Part shown: in pieces, positions 25,496 to 38,449 of the stretch
Position numbering within the stretch: position 1 is the first letter of the stretch
Layout: each line of letters starts with the position of its first letter
Source of the DNA: Adineta steineri
Lineage: Eukaryota > Rotifera > Eurotatoria > Adinetida > Adinetidae
Assembly (NCBI GenBank): GCA_905250115.1
Contig: CAJNOI010000010.1
Span: 1,129,392 to 1,193,391 of the forward strand
Direction: 5' to 3'
DNA length: 64,000 nucleotides
Notes under the pieces: model-generated
Told to the model about the DNA's origin: nothing
Seen by the model: the letters and a program-made list of their open reading frames with translations, nothing else
Databases searched by the model: none
Program-made: the position numbers and the translations under genes

Positions 25496-28400
25496 GGATA
25501 ATTGGTGACCAAATTCGTGTCATCATTTCACTCAATTATTGAAAAATCAACATTTTATTTTGTTCAACAAACCAAAATATGTTCTCAATATGATAAATCA
25601 AAAAAAGAAAAAGATTTCTTTAGTTTTCAACTCATCTGAAATTATAAAAAGAAAATGAAATTTTTTTATCCTTACTACATACGTTTTTCTTTAATTCGTC
25701 TTTTGTTGTTATCTAAATATGTCAAAATATATACCCAGGGCTGCTCATATCTATCTATCTATCTCTCTCATTTTTTTTTGCTACTGTGTTATATAGCATC
25801 GGCATCTACTAATTTGATGCTCTACATGATTCTGTATAAGAGACTACACGACAGGACTCTTCGTCGAGAGCAGTAGAGCACACAAAGATAAGAGAAGAGA
25901 GAGAGAGAAAAAAAAATAAGAAAGCAAGACGGAAAAAGAAGTAAAAGAAATAAAAGCAAAAGAAAATGAAGGGGAAAAGAAAATCTCGAATAAGATAGAC
26001 AGAAAAAAGAAGTTTATCCTAACAGGGAGGAGTAACGTTGACATTCGCCTGTTTTATCCTTCGAATGTCAAAGTTTACTTGAAAAAGGCAAACGTTAGTT
26101 CTGTGTTGTGTCCTTCATGTAAATCTTTTCAGCAATCTCATCTGGAAACTATCAGGTTATTCATTTTGATGACATCAAACTTTATCTGGGCGTCGTCCAA
26201 TAAATTGTTGCTATTTTTTCTATCTGCTGCTATTTGACGAAGATCATAACTTATGCATGTAGTTCTAATCGAATGAGAAGAGTATGAAAAGAATATGAAT
26301 TACTAAAGCTTTTGACAGTACACAAGCGAACCAGGCAACAAATACTTCCAAATGGTACGCTTAATGATTACCAGTGATAAATTGTATGTGCGTGTATATA
26401 AATAAGTACTCACGTGTTGATATCGTATGTGTATATATAGAAATAAAATTATGGGGGTAGAATAATGTCTGTATTATCAAATATTAAACTCAATAATGAG
26501 AATCGTACACGATAAGAGAGGAAAAATTTTGTACTCTTATCTATAATCTCAATAACTCATTTACCGTCTTTGTTCTATACATGTTTATATTTATATGCGT
26601 TTTTTTTTGCTTCTTCACACTTGCATATACATATATATAATTTCTCATCGGATATTTATTACTCGAAAGGCAACAGTTTAATTAGAAGACACCCGGAGAG
26701 TTAGAAAATAGAAATAGATAAAAAAAACGGCAAGATTAATGTTTACAAAACAGCTATCTTTGAATGAAGATTATGGCGGATATTAATTTAGTTTGAAAAT
26801 TATGTCCTCATCTCATATTGCTTTTTGTTTTTTTACGTTTATTGGTTGACTTTTCACTAGTACTGATCAAAGATTTGCAATATATTCTTATCATTTTCGT
26901 TCTATAATATTATTTACATTTATTAATTTTTATATCGATACTGTTATTGCTATTATAACTACCGATTTTTTTTTCTCTACACTATATTATTATTATCACA
27001 TCGATGTTCTATTAGTGTTCCATTCATAGCCGTAAATAAACGCAAAAAAAAACCGACTATTTATTCATTCGTTCATTCATTCATTAGCTTTCAACAATCT
27101 AAAAGATTTGTAATACAACAATTTTTTTCTAATTTCCGGCCGCACCTCTACACATCGTGTTTCGTCTTCATCAGTCGGAAACATGCTGTTGTCTGCACCT
27201 GTTTTCGACTCTTCTTCTGTTATTCTTTGCTTCTCTTTCTCCATACTTCTCTATTGATCCATCAAACCATATGACGCAACTAGTAGCCGAGAATATATAC
27301 TTACAAAAAAAATACATACGCATCAAGACAACAAAATAAAATAAAACTTTCGTTTTTGATCTTACAGAAATTGAAATATTTTGTTGTTGTTGTTGTTGTT
27401 ATTGTTATAGCCAATGTCAGTTTTATACGAAATACTGTCAAGTGTGTACAATCTCCAGTTTTCTCTCTTTCTTCTTTTCTCTCATATATGCCAATGTGCA
27501 GATATGTGCGCGTGTATAGTAGTAACATAGTTCGAACACGATAATCACAATAATAATGAGGGATGCTGCTCGACACTGGAGAAAAACAGCCCAGTTGGAC
27601 GTTCGCTAGATAGAGAGAGAGAAAAATGTACCGTGCTGCTTGTTCTTCTCCTCTTTCTTCTTCTTATCCTTCGTTTCTTCTCATCATCGCGTTTTTCTTT
27701 GCAACTACTGTCGATCTTTTCCTTCGAAACATACACACGTATATTACGAAAGGGGACGTCGGCTTTCTCTGCTATTATTGCTGTTTTACTATTACTACCA
27801 TGAGTTTTTCTATCATTTCTTTATCGCTGAAAAAAGAAGAACAGAAACGATAGAATAAGAAGCAAAGACAGAGAAAGGAGAGATTTTACTCTCTGTAAGC
27901 TTGCTTTATTTTTTCTTCCTTTCTTTTTACTGTTATTATTGGTGTTTTATATGATCCTGATGACGACTATTGTAATGATGATGGCAGTATTAATAGTATT
28001 ATTATGAGTGTTGGAACTACTACTCTATTCATACAATCAATGAGAGTTTTCTGTAAAAAAAATAACAGTTGTATTGACCTTAAACTATTGTCTCTCTCTC
28101 TCCATCATCTTTGAGGATGGGATCAAAAGAAATTTTTCTTTCCTTCTAATCGTACCAATGAATTGGCTATCAAAAACATGAGTCTCTAATAAAAACAATC
28201 TGGTGCTCAGACATCCCAGCGGCATAAATCATTACAATTACATACGTAGATAACTTGGTATGTGAACTATAGAGATGTTATGCTAAGAAAAGGTTGCAAA
28301 TGATTTATCGTTATTTCCGTTATTAAATCCAAATAATTACTTCTTCAAATTCTCATGCATACATCTATATAAATGTATCTTTAATATACATATAACATGA

Positions 28401-29052
28401 CATAAAATAAAAATAATGTTAATGATTTTTTTTTTTTTTTTGAATAATTTGTACTTACAGATAGTCGCATAGCATGAATGATGATGATAAAAAAAAGGAA
28501 AGACAATAAGCAAAAAAAAAAGAAGAAGAAGAAGAAAGATTCTTTATCATCACAGCCTATATAAAATAAAATGCAGCAAACTAAGAGAAATTACAAACAA
28601 TATTGAAATTCTATTATTGACGTGCTTTGCATTCTGTATAGTTCTCTTTCTCATTTGCGAACATATATATATATATATATAAATAAGAGCTTGATTCATA
28701 AGCATAATATTCAGTCTAGTAAAGATGAACTTATCCGTTTCTATCTCTGTGTGTGTGTGTGTGTGTGTTTTTTGTTCTGAATTGATATTTTTTGCCTCTC
28801 AAGTAGATAGAATTACTTGCCCTGTCGAGCTATGAATGATAATTTTTGATGGCGTTATAGTCGAAAAAAATCAGTAGAAATATAGAAATATAAAAAGGAA
28901 ATCATCAATCACTACTAATTTACTTGAGATTATATGCGCTGACATTCTCGTATATTTAGTTATTCTCTAGTCTTCGTATACACATGAGTAGTAATAGTAA
29001 CTATTCAATTTAATCGATTCAATTTATCTATAAATATCTTTCTATCTTTTTT
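25496..29052. other. Gene-poor, low-complexity region
   Basis: About 3.6 kb with no convincing gene. It holds many simple repeats: GA-rich DNA at 25890-25970, a (GTT)n run near 27381-27400, GT microsatellite at 28749-28767, (TA)n at 28663-28680, and poly-T near 28429. Open frames at 27157-27858 are repeat-driven. The DGK promoter should lie at its left end. The remaining exons of the kinesin on the right would be expected here but are not seen. Confidence 0.5.
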
Positions 29053-29152
29053 NNNNNNNNNNNNNNNNNNNNNNNNNNNNNNNNNNNNNNNNNNNNNNNN
29101 NNNNNNNNNNNNNNNNNNNNNNNNNNNNNNNNNNNNNNNNNNNNNNNNNNNN
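29053..29152. other. Assembly gap (100 N)
   Basis: Exactly 100 N, size unknown. It begins 6 nt into the intron that follows kinesin exon 1. Confidence 0.99.
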
Positions 29153-29158
29153 TTTTAC

Positions 29159-29233
29159 TTCTCGTTGATTCAATGGTCTAGTTCGAACAGCAACTTGTAC
29201 ACGAGCTTCTGTACCATTCGATTTAGCCATCAT
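29159..29233 (-). CDS. Kinesin, first exon only
   Basis: Minus-strand exon beginning MMAKSNGTEARVQVAVRTRP and continuing LNQRE, the first beta-strand of a kinesin motor domain (consensus V-x-VAVRVRPLNxRE). A donor (GAA/GTAAAA) follows at once and the intron runs into the N gap. No further motor motif (P-loop GQTGSGK, switch SSRSH or DLAGSE) is found in the 3.5 kb to the left. The rest is in the gap, absent, or misplaced by the assembly. The short N-terminal leader before the motor fits kinesin-3 or similar classes, but the class cannot be settled. Confidence 0.75.
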
Positions 29234-29558
29234 TATTAGTTTGAATGATGAAATTCAATTAAAGAAACAATTCCAAAAATATTTTATTATCGATAAACAG
29301 CAACAGCTCCTATCAATTACAGTTATTCATTGTTTGTCTTATCTTTATATTGATTGGCTATTAAATCAACAAATAAAAAACTACATTTTTCCTACTGATT
29401 CATTCTAACGTTCTTTTTTTTCTCTTTTTATTTTTTCCTCTCTTACTAACAATTGCCTACCTTTCTTCCTCGTTCGATTCGATTATTTTTCTCATTTACG
29501 TCCTCAATTCAGATTGCTATTGACTTAGATTAAATGTATATTTTGTATACGTGAGAAA

Positions 29559-32500
29559 ATGTCTAATAGTGAATTCAAAGCGCGTGCACTTTACGATTTC
29601 GTTGCTGAAGGTCCAAATGAACTAAGTTTCAATGCAAATGATATTCTTACAATAACATCGAGTACAGCTGGACATGGATGGTGGTAAATATATTCTATCA
29701 TGATTTTACCATTAAATTAAGTTTTATTAAATAGGTATGCAAAAAGTTCTTCTGGACAAGTTGGTGTTATTCCAGAAAATTATGTTCAAGCTTTAGCTGA
29801 TCCACCAGAACCAAATGAACCACCACCACCACCACCGCCAATGTCAACATTCGCAAATTCAAATAATAATTATCCAACTCTTGATGTATTCAACAGCAAT
29901 AATAACGTAGCGAAATCAAGTTTTCCACCACCATATGATCAACATCAATATATGAATCCCAATACATATAACAATTGGCAAGCACCAGAACAACCAGCAT
30001 GGCAAGCACCATCATCGCCATCCTATGTAAGATCAAGAATTATTCTTTAAAGTTCTTTTATAAATTTTGTTTTTTGAAAATTATTCTTCCTCACTGGTTT
30101 CATAGCAGTTAAATGAAGAGAAATTAACTAAATCTATTCAACCATTAATATTTCCTATGGAAATAAAGATAAATTCAACTAATACTAGAACTATATCAGA
30201 TAATTCACATGATGGATATATAACAATAGTAGATATAGAATCCACTCCAGGTTTGATTCCAAATACGAATTCAAATTCTTTATATAAGAGAAATTCAGCG
30301 AGTGATCAATCTGAAGAATTGTATGAGATTATTCCAAAAACACCGGGATCTATGTTATCAAATACAAATTTCGATCACAAATTTTCATTTGATTTCCCAA
30401 AAACTTCAACAATTCAGCAACAGACAACACCTTTTGATGATTATTTAATTCCAACATCTATTCAACAACAAACACCAGCATATATTTCGATAGATAATGA
30501 TCTATCACGTTTAAATCGTACTGATACTACAAATACAATAACTCCGTCCGTATCTGCTGAACCATTATCACTTATAAATAGTTATGATCCAACTTCGACG
30601 AAGTTACACATTGCTACATCAATGCCTGAAAGTACAATTGCTGCATTGAAAAAGAAAAAAAAACGAAACTTTGCTGGATTTTTAACTTTATCACGAAAAT
30701 CAAAGAATATAAATCCGGGAGAGGTCAGCAATAAACGCATAGAAATCATTGCGCTCAACTATCAAGTTTTAAGCTCATAATTCAATTAAAATCATTGTAA
30801 TTCGTATTTATATATATATTTGCTATTGATTATTTATTGCTCATTGAATTATTTAGAACATAATTTGATTTTTAATATATATATTTTTTTCTCTTTAGAC
30901 AACTGGTCAAGCAGGAAAAAGAGATACGGATTCTGATGATAGTTTTAGTGATTCAGAATATCCTCCACATTCATCGAATAATCAAAATGCACCAACTGTA
31001 AGTATTGAGTTTTCTTTATTTCAATAAATACTCAAAATTTATAGCTTAATACGTAATAACTGCTCATAATATTTCAGCCGGCAAAACTTCAAACAGTTAA
31101 TATGACAACGACGGTTAGTTGAGAATATAGATTTTCCCTTTTGTCTTTTTTTTGTGTCAAGTATTGCATGCACTTTTCTATTGTTTGCTTGTGTTGACAA
31201 TGATGAATAATTTTGTCAATATTATAGATTAATCATACTTCCATTTTTTTAGTTAAAAAGCAATTCAGGAGCACCGCAAGAAAGTAGAACATCACTTGCT
31301 GGTTTTGAAAATACTAAAGCTCCTCCACGAGCACGGTAAATAATTTCTAATAGTAAATTCAAAAAACAAATTTATATTTTCTATAGATTTTTTGATAAAC
31401 ATGGTTTAGATAGTTATTTATTGAATGGTACGAAAGGAAAATCATCTGATGAACATGTTGAAATAACTGTAAGAATTATTTTATTCTATTTAATATTTAT
31501 TATTTTGAATATATAGTTTGATGACCGGGAAGGTGGAGTTTGTTGGGCACCGAATATTACTATACCACCATTTACTTGTAAAATTGAAGAACCATCAAAA
31601 GGAACAAAATTAGGTGGGTTGAAAGCGTTTATGGAATATAAAATACAAGCACAGGTAAATTATTTAGTTTAAATATCGAACAAGACATATTTGTCTTATT
31701 TAGACTCCTGGAAGTCGAATTGTTGGCAGACGTTACAAACAATTTGATTGGTTACATGAACAACTTGTTAATAAATTTCGTTTTATTTGTATTCCACCAT
31801 TGCCTGGTAAACAAATAGCTGGTAAGATATAAATTATAAAAAGAAAAGAGATATATAGTTAATAATATTTTATTTAGGACGATTTGAACAAGAATTTATT
31901 GAAGAACGTCGACGACAACTTGAATTATGGCTTAATCGTATTTGTCGTCATCCAGTCCTTTGTGCATCATTTTCTGTTCAACATTTTGTTACATGTGAAC
32001 TTACTGAAAAGCATAACAAAGTAAAAATAAAATTGATTACTAAATAGAATTAAAATTAATTTATTTTAGGATTGGAAAGCAGGAAAACGAAGAATTGAAA
32101 AAGATGATTTTCGTGAAGCATCATGGCTTCAATGTGTTAGTTTAAAAAATACAGGATTATCTGATTCAAATATGTATATAATTCGAATAATAATTTTCTA
32201 TAGAAATATATTTGCTTTTATTTTATTTAGTGTATCACAAATTGATACATTTTCCCAACAACAGCCAGGTCTTGAATCACAATTGAAAAATCTTAGTCAA
32301 GGTTTAACAAAATATGTTGAAAGACATACTGAAGTGTATGAACGTGATATTCAACGAATTGGTGAGCTATATTCTAAAGTTCATCAAGCTGTTCAACTCG
32401 ATACTAAAACCCCTGGTAAAATCAAAGTGTTCGGATTTTTGTCTTATTATAAAAAAAACGTCTTATTTTTAGGTAATAAAGATCTTTCACATTCAATACA

Positions 32501-33465
32501 AGCAATTAGTACATCATATAATGACATAGCTGCATTATATGGAGCGAAAGTAAGACATAGATAATATTGAATACATAAGAATAACCAAATGACTATACAA
32601 GACACTACATGCAGTTATTATATTTTAACATTAGATGAATGGAGACTTGAACAAACGTCTCTCATCATAAATGTTTAAAGAATGGCAAGTATGTCTGTTG
32701 CAGGGGCGTACCCAGGGCGTGTACAAAAGGTGCTCGGGCACACTCCTTGGAGAAAAAATATATGGAGGGGATACAGATTTAGCAAAACTATTGGTAGGGC
32801 AGACATTTTTTCTGCTGGTGTGCAAGTCCCCTTGAAAAGTTTCTGGCTACGCTACTGGTCTGTTGTCCAGAAATTTGATTAATACTTACGCGATAGATAT
32901 GCACTAGTGCCAGTCTGACTGTGATATCTCGTCTCTAATTCTAAACTGGCACTGGTGCATACTTAATTCAAAAGCTTAAATTCAGATATAAATACAAATT
33001 TTAAGATTTTCTAAAATTTATTTACTCAAAATATTTTTTATTTAGGGAATTAAAGGTCTTCGAGATTTTAACGAACGCATTCAAGAATACATAGGACTTC
33101 TTGCTTGTTTTCCATCGATATTAAGTATTCAACGAGTAAGTCAAATATTTTATTAATTATTCTATATGTATATATGTAAATATAGAGTGCAACAGAATTT
33201 ATGAGAACGGTTCAACAACGTGGACAAACTGATCTTGCAAATGCTCTTCATCGTAATCTTGTTCTCAATCATGTTGTATTAGCTGAAATAAATTATTTTC
33301 AAAACGAAAAAGTTAATGATCTTAATAACTATTTGAAAACACTTGTTGATGAACAAATACAATTTTATGAAAACGTAAAGTATTTAAATTTAATCGAAAT
33401 AAAATTTCATCTTACTTTTATAGATCGTTTCGGAGTTACGTACTTCATCAGCAACATTTAAATAA
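29559..33465 (+). CDS. SNX9: SNX9/18/33-type sorting nexin (SH3-PX-BAR)
   Basis: Membrane-bending adaptor of clathrin-mediated endocytosis that couples dynamin and actin assembly to phosphoinositides. I reconstruct 16 exons joining in phase to 806 aa. An N-terminal SH3 domain (residues 4-62: ARALYDFVAEGPNELSF, GHGWWYAKSSSGQVGVIPEN) is followed by a Pro-rich segment and a long low-complexity linker. The 618-nt exon 30106-30723 supplies much of this linker, which makes the protein longer than human SNX9 (595 aa). The PX domain (about 355-480) has GRRYKQFDWLHEQL and PPLPGKQI. The C-terminal BAR domain runs from about 500 to the end (FMRTVQQRGQTDLA, NHVVLAEINYFQ). Intron 32550-33045 carries a hAT-like MITE. 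The subtype among SNX9/18/33 is not resolved, since invertebrates usually have one gene. Confidence 0.93.
32693..32865. mobile_element. hAT-like MITE with 8-bp target duplication
   Basis: A 157-bp element at 32701-32857 is flanked on both sides by the direct repeat GTCTGTTG (32693-32700 and 32858-32865). Its ends are inverted: the left end is CAGGGGCGTACCCAGG and the right end, reverse-complemented, is CAGTAGCGTAGCCAG. An 8-bp duplication and CAG-starting terminal repeats are the mark of hAT transposons. The element has no coding capacity, so it is a non-autonomous copy. It lies in an SNX9 intron. Confidence 0.88.
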
Positions 33466-33946
33466 ATCAAATAGAAAAATATTCTGATTAAAAAAACTGA
33501 TATTATTTGCATGCTTATTTTTTACTTATTCGATTTCAGTCTTGTTTATTTATACATTCTCTCTGGTGCTTCTTTTTCGTTCCCGTAATTATTGTTCATT
33601 CGTTCGGTTTATTTTCTCTCCTTAAAAATATAGAAACAAAAAAAAACAAAATTTTTCTCATCATTTTCTTTTTCCTGCATGATAAATCCGTTCATTCGGT
33701 TGATCATTTTTTATATGTTGTATGTATGAATTATTATTTTTCTATAGTTGTGAATGTTCTATTCATTCGTTTTCTTCTTTTCTTTATTTAAAAAAAAAAA
33801 GTCTAACAATATCTCTCCGATTATCTTTTTTTTTCATACAATAATGAGAGATAGAGAACAACATTCCGTTAAAGTAATATTATGAGTAAACATATATGGA
33901 ATGAATGACTAGGCTGAGAAACGAAAGAAACAAAACATGAACATTT
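33466..33946. other. Intergenic between convergent SNX9 and RRN3
   Basis: About 480 nt of T-rich sequence between the two stops; no gene seen. Confidence 0.5.
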
Positions 33947-36616
33947 TTAGTTTATTGCATTTCGAAAACCAGGTGAACGGCCAAATGGTAAAACTGACGG
34001 AGGATTTCGAGAATTTTTAAATGATGTTGACATTGTTGTTATCGGTAAATGATCAAGTGAATCAGAACTGCCAGGTGTTGTACTCATCATCATTGATGTT
34101 AAAACATCCTCGGAATCATCAATTTCTTGACGCTAAATAAAAATTACATGTGTCTTTTGAAAAAAGACTTATGATAGAACTCTCTTACATCATTATCATC
34201 AGAATCTTTGCCAATATTTGAGTCATCATTTTCATCTCGATAATCATTATAAATTGGTTGAATGAATATTAATGATCGTTTCAATACATATGGATCGAAT
34301 GGAAAATATGAATAAAGAATATTTGATGGTAAATTAACGTTATGATAATCATTTGTTGAAAATGTTTCTGGTAATGAATAACGATTATTTGTTTCAATAA
34401 TAGAATAACAAAAAACAATTTGATAATTTCTATATATACATAAATAATTAAACAAGAAATTTCTCTAATTATTTATATTACCTTGCTAACTGAGCAAATC
34501 GAAGAGTAATAGCTGGTAAACAATATTTAAGTGGATTTAATTCCGAAGATATTATACGTCCAATTCTCCATTGCAATGTAATTTCAATACCTAGAGAAAA
34601 AATCAATTATGATGATTAGAGCCGACAGAATTTTATTTCAAACTAATCCGATATGAATCATTCTTTACATTTGTAAAGACATAATTATCAAACATACACT
34701 CTCCCTATGATTCACATCGATTTCTCAATAACTCTGTTAATTGCGTAAGAATTATTAATTTTACTTTATTGATTGATATTTTAAAAAAAGCATCGATCGA
34801 TTAATCATCAAGTAATGACTCTTTTAGAAAAAAATATGACTTTTTAAAAATTTCCACCTACTACAGAATTGAATCATTCATAAACAATTTCTAATTCAAA
34901 ATAAAAATATCTTCTTACCATCAGGTAATCGAGCTATTTCTTGATGTCGATATATAAATATATAGAGAACAGCTTGACAAATAGCATAGAATGGTAGATG
35001 ACGATTTGGATTTGCATTTCCACTATTTGTTTCAGTTGTACTAACATAAGCATGTAACCAATCAACCATTAATTGTGTTATATTTAATACAGATCTAAAT
35101 TAGAGATTTCTTGTTTTTATGTAATATAATAATATTAAATTAAATATTTACCTAATTGTTATATATTTTGCACGAGCTATTAAACTACACAAATAACAAA
35201 TTGATGATTGACGAAATGTCATCGATACTGATGGTGATACAAATGTTTTCCAACAATTATTCATAAATTCATCACTAAAATCCTATTTATAATAAAACAA
35301 AAAAAATTTTATAAAAATATTTCTTTTATAAATTTATTTACCGTATGAAAACTACAAATATAAAAAAGAAGAAATTGTACATGAGATGAATCATGTGTTG
35401 GTAATAAAATTTTATTAAATATATTTAATAAATCACGAAATAAAGATTTTGTTTGTTCATAATTCACTGTTCCTATATATAATCATTATTTAGATTAGAA
35501 TAAAAATAAAGTCAAATTTTTTTACCATTTTCAATACATATACTATTTATATATTCAAACATAACAAACATAAGGCAATCAAGTTTATCAGCTTGATCAT
35601 GTTTCATTCCATTTGTATTATTATCATTTGTATCAAGTTGTTCAAGTGAAAAAACAAGTTCACTTTCAATACTTGATTTTTCTTCACGAATAATATCTTG
35701 TCGAGATGCATGTACCTTGAGAAAATAAAAAAAAATTTAAATTGTCAAAAAATATGTTGTTGGGAAAATTACATCAAGACGAAGTAGTTTTGAAAGTATA
35801 ATTTCAAGAAAACGTAAACGTTGAATAGATAAATAAGATAAAGATCGAAGTAGATTTTTTACATATGATATTTGTAAATTAATTTCTTTTGTCATAAATG
35901 GAAAGTGTTGTTCAGCTATTGGACATAAAAGTGTTGAAGCTCTAGAAGAAAAAAACAAGAAATCTTTTGAAAATTTTCTTTTATACTAATACAACATACA
36001 ATGGAACAATAAGAACAAGTTGTTGTAATGTTTCATGTGCGAAATCATGTACTGGAAGATGATTTGTAGAAGGTTCTAAAAGAAATTCATAGTATTAGAA
36101 ACGAGAATTATTAAATTATTTACCTGATATTGTAAAAATAGTAAATAAAAAACTTAAATAACGTTGTGCATGTTTCGTATTGCATGATATAAGATTAATT
36201 TGAAATGCTCGAAATGTATCAAGTACAGTTTTTGATTGTCTTGTCCAATCAATTTGTAACTAAATACGAAATTTAAAAATAAATAATTACTATAAGAAAT
36301 CTAACTTGTAAAAAATCCAAAAATTGTTCATTAATATTTTCAAATAGATCCACATTATCACGTAATTCATCTAATAAATGAATAAACCATATTTCCTAAA
36401 TAATGAAGCATAGAGGATTTTTAAATTATAAATTTATTTAATTTACATTTGTCTGATTTTCTTTGATAGTTGTTGTTAAAGTATTATACAAATATTTTTG
36501 ACCCTTTTGATAAATTATAGATTTAGAATTTCGAAATACATAATTTATTCAAGTTATACTTTACTAAATTGATCAAGTGCTTCTTTTACTTGATCAATGG
36601 GGATTGTCTGCAGCAT
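33947..36616 (-). CDS. RRN3: RNA polymerase I initiation factor RRN3 (TIF-IA)
   Basis: Binds RNA polymerase I and recruits it to rDNA promoters in the nucleolus; growth signals act through it. Thirteen exons from 36616 (MLQTIPIDQVKEALDQFSK) to 33947 join in phase to 582 aa, somewhat shorter than the human protein (651). Diagnostic segments: HVQFLLFYICSFH, ADKLDCLMFVMFEYI, LVDWLHAYVST-like and FYAICQAVLYIFIYRHQ, LNPLKYCLPAI, NYQIVFCYSIIETNNR and YFPFDPYVLKRS. The human N-terminal leader is largely absent. The C-terminal tail is acidic and then Ser-rich, as in homologues. I chose this start because it begins in the conserved region just before a good intron; an extra upstream exon cannot be excluded. 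Confidence 0.93.
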
Positions 36617-37383
36617 AGTTCTATCTTTTTTTATATATTCTTGCGTGCAGTTGTGAATGAATGTAACAACATTTTTACGCTTACTTCTTTTTTTTGTGTC
36701 AATGACTAATCATTGCTTTTCATACCAATTTCATTTGCTATTGCTAATTTCTGGAAACTATCATGGATACATAGATGTCTCGTGTATGATGCCGCTAGAA
36801 ACTATCGATCGATAGTTTTTTTTGTTTTAGTTCAATATAATCTTGATTTAGAAATTATTTTCATTTATCTTATAAATTAAGTTATATTTCATTTCATGGA
36901 AAATTCAATGATTTTAAAATTTAAATTTTTGACGTAATTCAAAAAAAAATTTGAATTTTTCTTGAAAAGTTAGTGTAATGAAAAGAAATATTTTTCCGCG
37001 AAAATGAAATTATATTATTCGGAAGTAGGAAATAATAAACAATCATTCGTAATCATTTTTCAATAAATTAATTGGTTGATTTTCTTAACCAATGAAATAT
37101 TTGCCACTGCAAAGGTCTTTCAAAAAACACATCATGAGTCAATAATTACTTTTTTTTTTCTTCCCCTATTACCAATCATTTAATCATTCAAGGACATCAG
37201 ACAGTTTTGTACAATGAATACCCTACTCAACACCCTCTCTAACGTGTAGACGATGAAAAAATGATACACCCACTATTTACTATTTCAGAAACCTTAAACA
37301 TTGCTAATATTTATAAAGGTTGTTTTATTGAAGTAAAAGTATAGTTTTCTTTTACTTTTACAGTTTTGTTACTTCTTGAAAGC
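36617..37383. other. Divergent intergenic region
   Basis: About 770 nt between RRN3 (minus) and the TBCC-domain gene (plus). A strong pyrimidine-AG acceptor (ending at 37363) lies 20 nt before the TBCC ATG, so a leader exon or spliced-leader addition is likely. No other gene. Confidence 0.5.
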
Positions 37384-38040
37384 ATGGAATCAAATGATGA
37401 ACTAGAATCAAATGTTGAAATCAAACAAGATGGACATAAACTTCGTTTAGTAAATAAGCATATTGAAGATTTAGTCAATAAACATTTAACCAATGAAGAA
37501 TCAAATTCTAAGTCATTAAATACAGTGAATGTTATTAATAAACATGATGAATTTATTCATTTTGAATCAGATGAAGTTAATGGAAAAGATGTTGCTATTG
37601 AAAATCTCGAACATTGTGAAATATTTCTCAAAGGTATTCCATCAACATTACAAATAAAAAATCTTCATGGTTGTATAATAATTGTTGGCCCTTGTTCAAG
37701 ATCAGTTAATATTGATGAATGTCATCAATGTGAATTTGCTTTAGCTTGTCAACAATTAAATATACATACAAGTGATGAATGTGATTTCTATGTTCATATA
37801 ACTGCCCAACCGATTATTGAAGGTTGCCATCATTGTCGATTTGCTCCATATAATGTTGAATATAAATCTAAACAAAAAGATATTGTTCAAAGTGGTCTTA
37901 CATGGGCTATTGATTATTGGAATAATGTTTTAGATTTTAATCATAAAATTCCAGGTGTTCATTCACCAAATTGGGAAACAATTGAAGAAGAAGAACGAAA
38001 AGGATGGTCACTTGATCTACATCCAGCACCTATGATATGA
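37384..38040 (+). CDS. TBCC: TBCC-domain protein, tubulin cofactor C-like
   Basis: Single coding exon of 218 aa from the ATG at 37384. The C-terminal C-CAP/TBCC domain (about 75-205) has stacked beta-helix repeats: ENLEHCEIFLKGIPSTLQI, GCIIIVGPCSRSVNIDEC, CEFALACQQLNIH, QPIIEGCHHCRFAPYN, then SPNWETIEEEER and a short acidic end, matching human TBCC. Tubulin cofactor C acts with cofactors D and E to release folded tubulin heterodimers by stimulating GTP hydrolysis. The N-terminal spectrin-like domain of TBCC is not seen; only about 70 residues precede the domain. The catalytic arginine of the QQLR segment is Asn here (QQLN), so GTPase-activating function is doubtful. It could instead be a TBCC-like paralogue, with the rest of its N terminus in an upstream exon. 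Confidence 0.85.
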   Translation: MESNDELESNVEIKQDGHKLRLVNKHIEDLVNKHLTNEESNSKSLNTVNVINKHDEFIHFESDEVNGKDVAIENLEHCEIFLKGIPSTLQIKNLHGCIIIVGPCSRSVNIDECHQCEFALACQQLNIHTSDECDFYVHITAQPIIEGCHHCRFAPYNVEYKSKQKDIVQSGLTWAIDYWNNVLDFNHKIPGVHSPNWETIEEEERKGWSLDLHPAPMI

Positions 38041-38449
38041 AATCGTTAGATATTATGTGTTTTTTTTTGTGATAACTGTCACTGTTAGTGTGTTTTTCTC
38101 TTTCTTTCTCGTTCTCTCTCTCTCTTTTTTTATAAACTTTAAACATACATTTCTATTCATTTTATATTGTTCGTTTGTCAATTGTAGGAAAAAAAGGCAA
38201 AATTATTCAACGAAAATTAGGATTTTTAAACAAAAAATTATCAATACATTTTGTCTATTCTTTCTTTACTCTCTTCTATATCTTATATGTTCTGCTCTCT
38301 TTTTTTATATATCGATATTGTCTAATTTAATTGTGAAGAATCTCTTCTTAGATAAAATTTTTTTCATTTGAAATAAAATAATATATAGTCAGACATTTCA
38401 AACATGTATTTTCCCACATGTTTTTAGACAATCGGTAAAAAAAAAGCTT
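38041..38449. other. Intergenic, TBCC to GMPS
   Basis: About 410 nt, T-rich. An acceptor-like CATGTTTTTAG ends about 22 nt before the GMPS ATG. No gene. Confidence 0.5.

Noticed and set aside
27157-27858. Cluster of overlapping open frames on both strands
   Set aside because: Driven by (GTT)n, TTC-rich and other simple repeats; no protein family seen.
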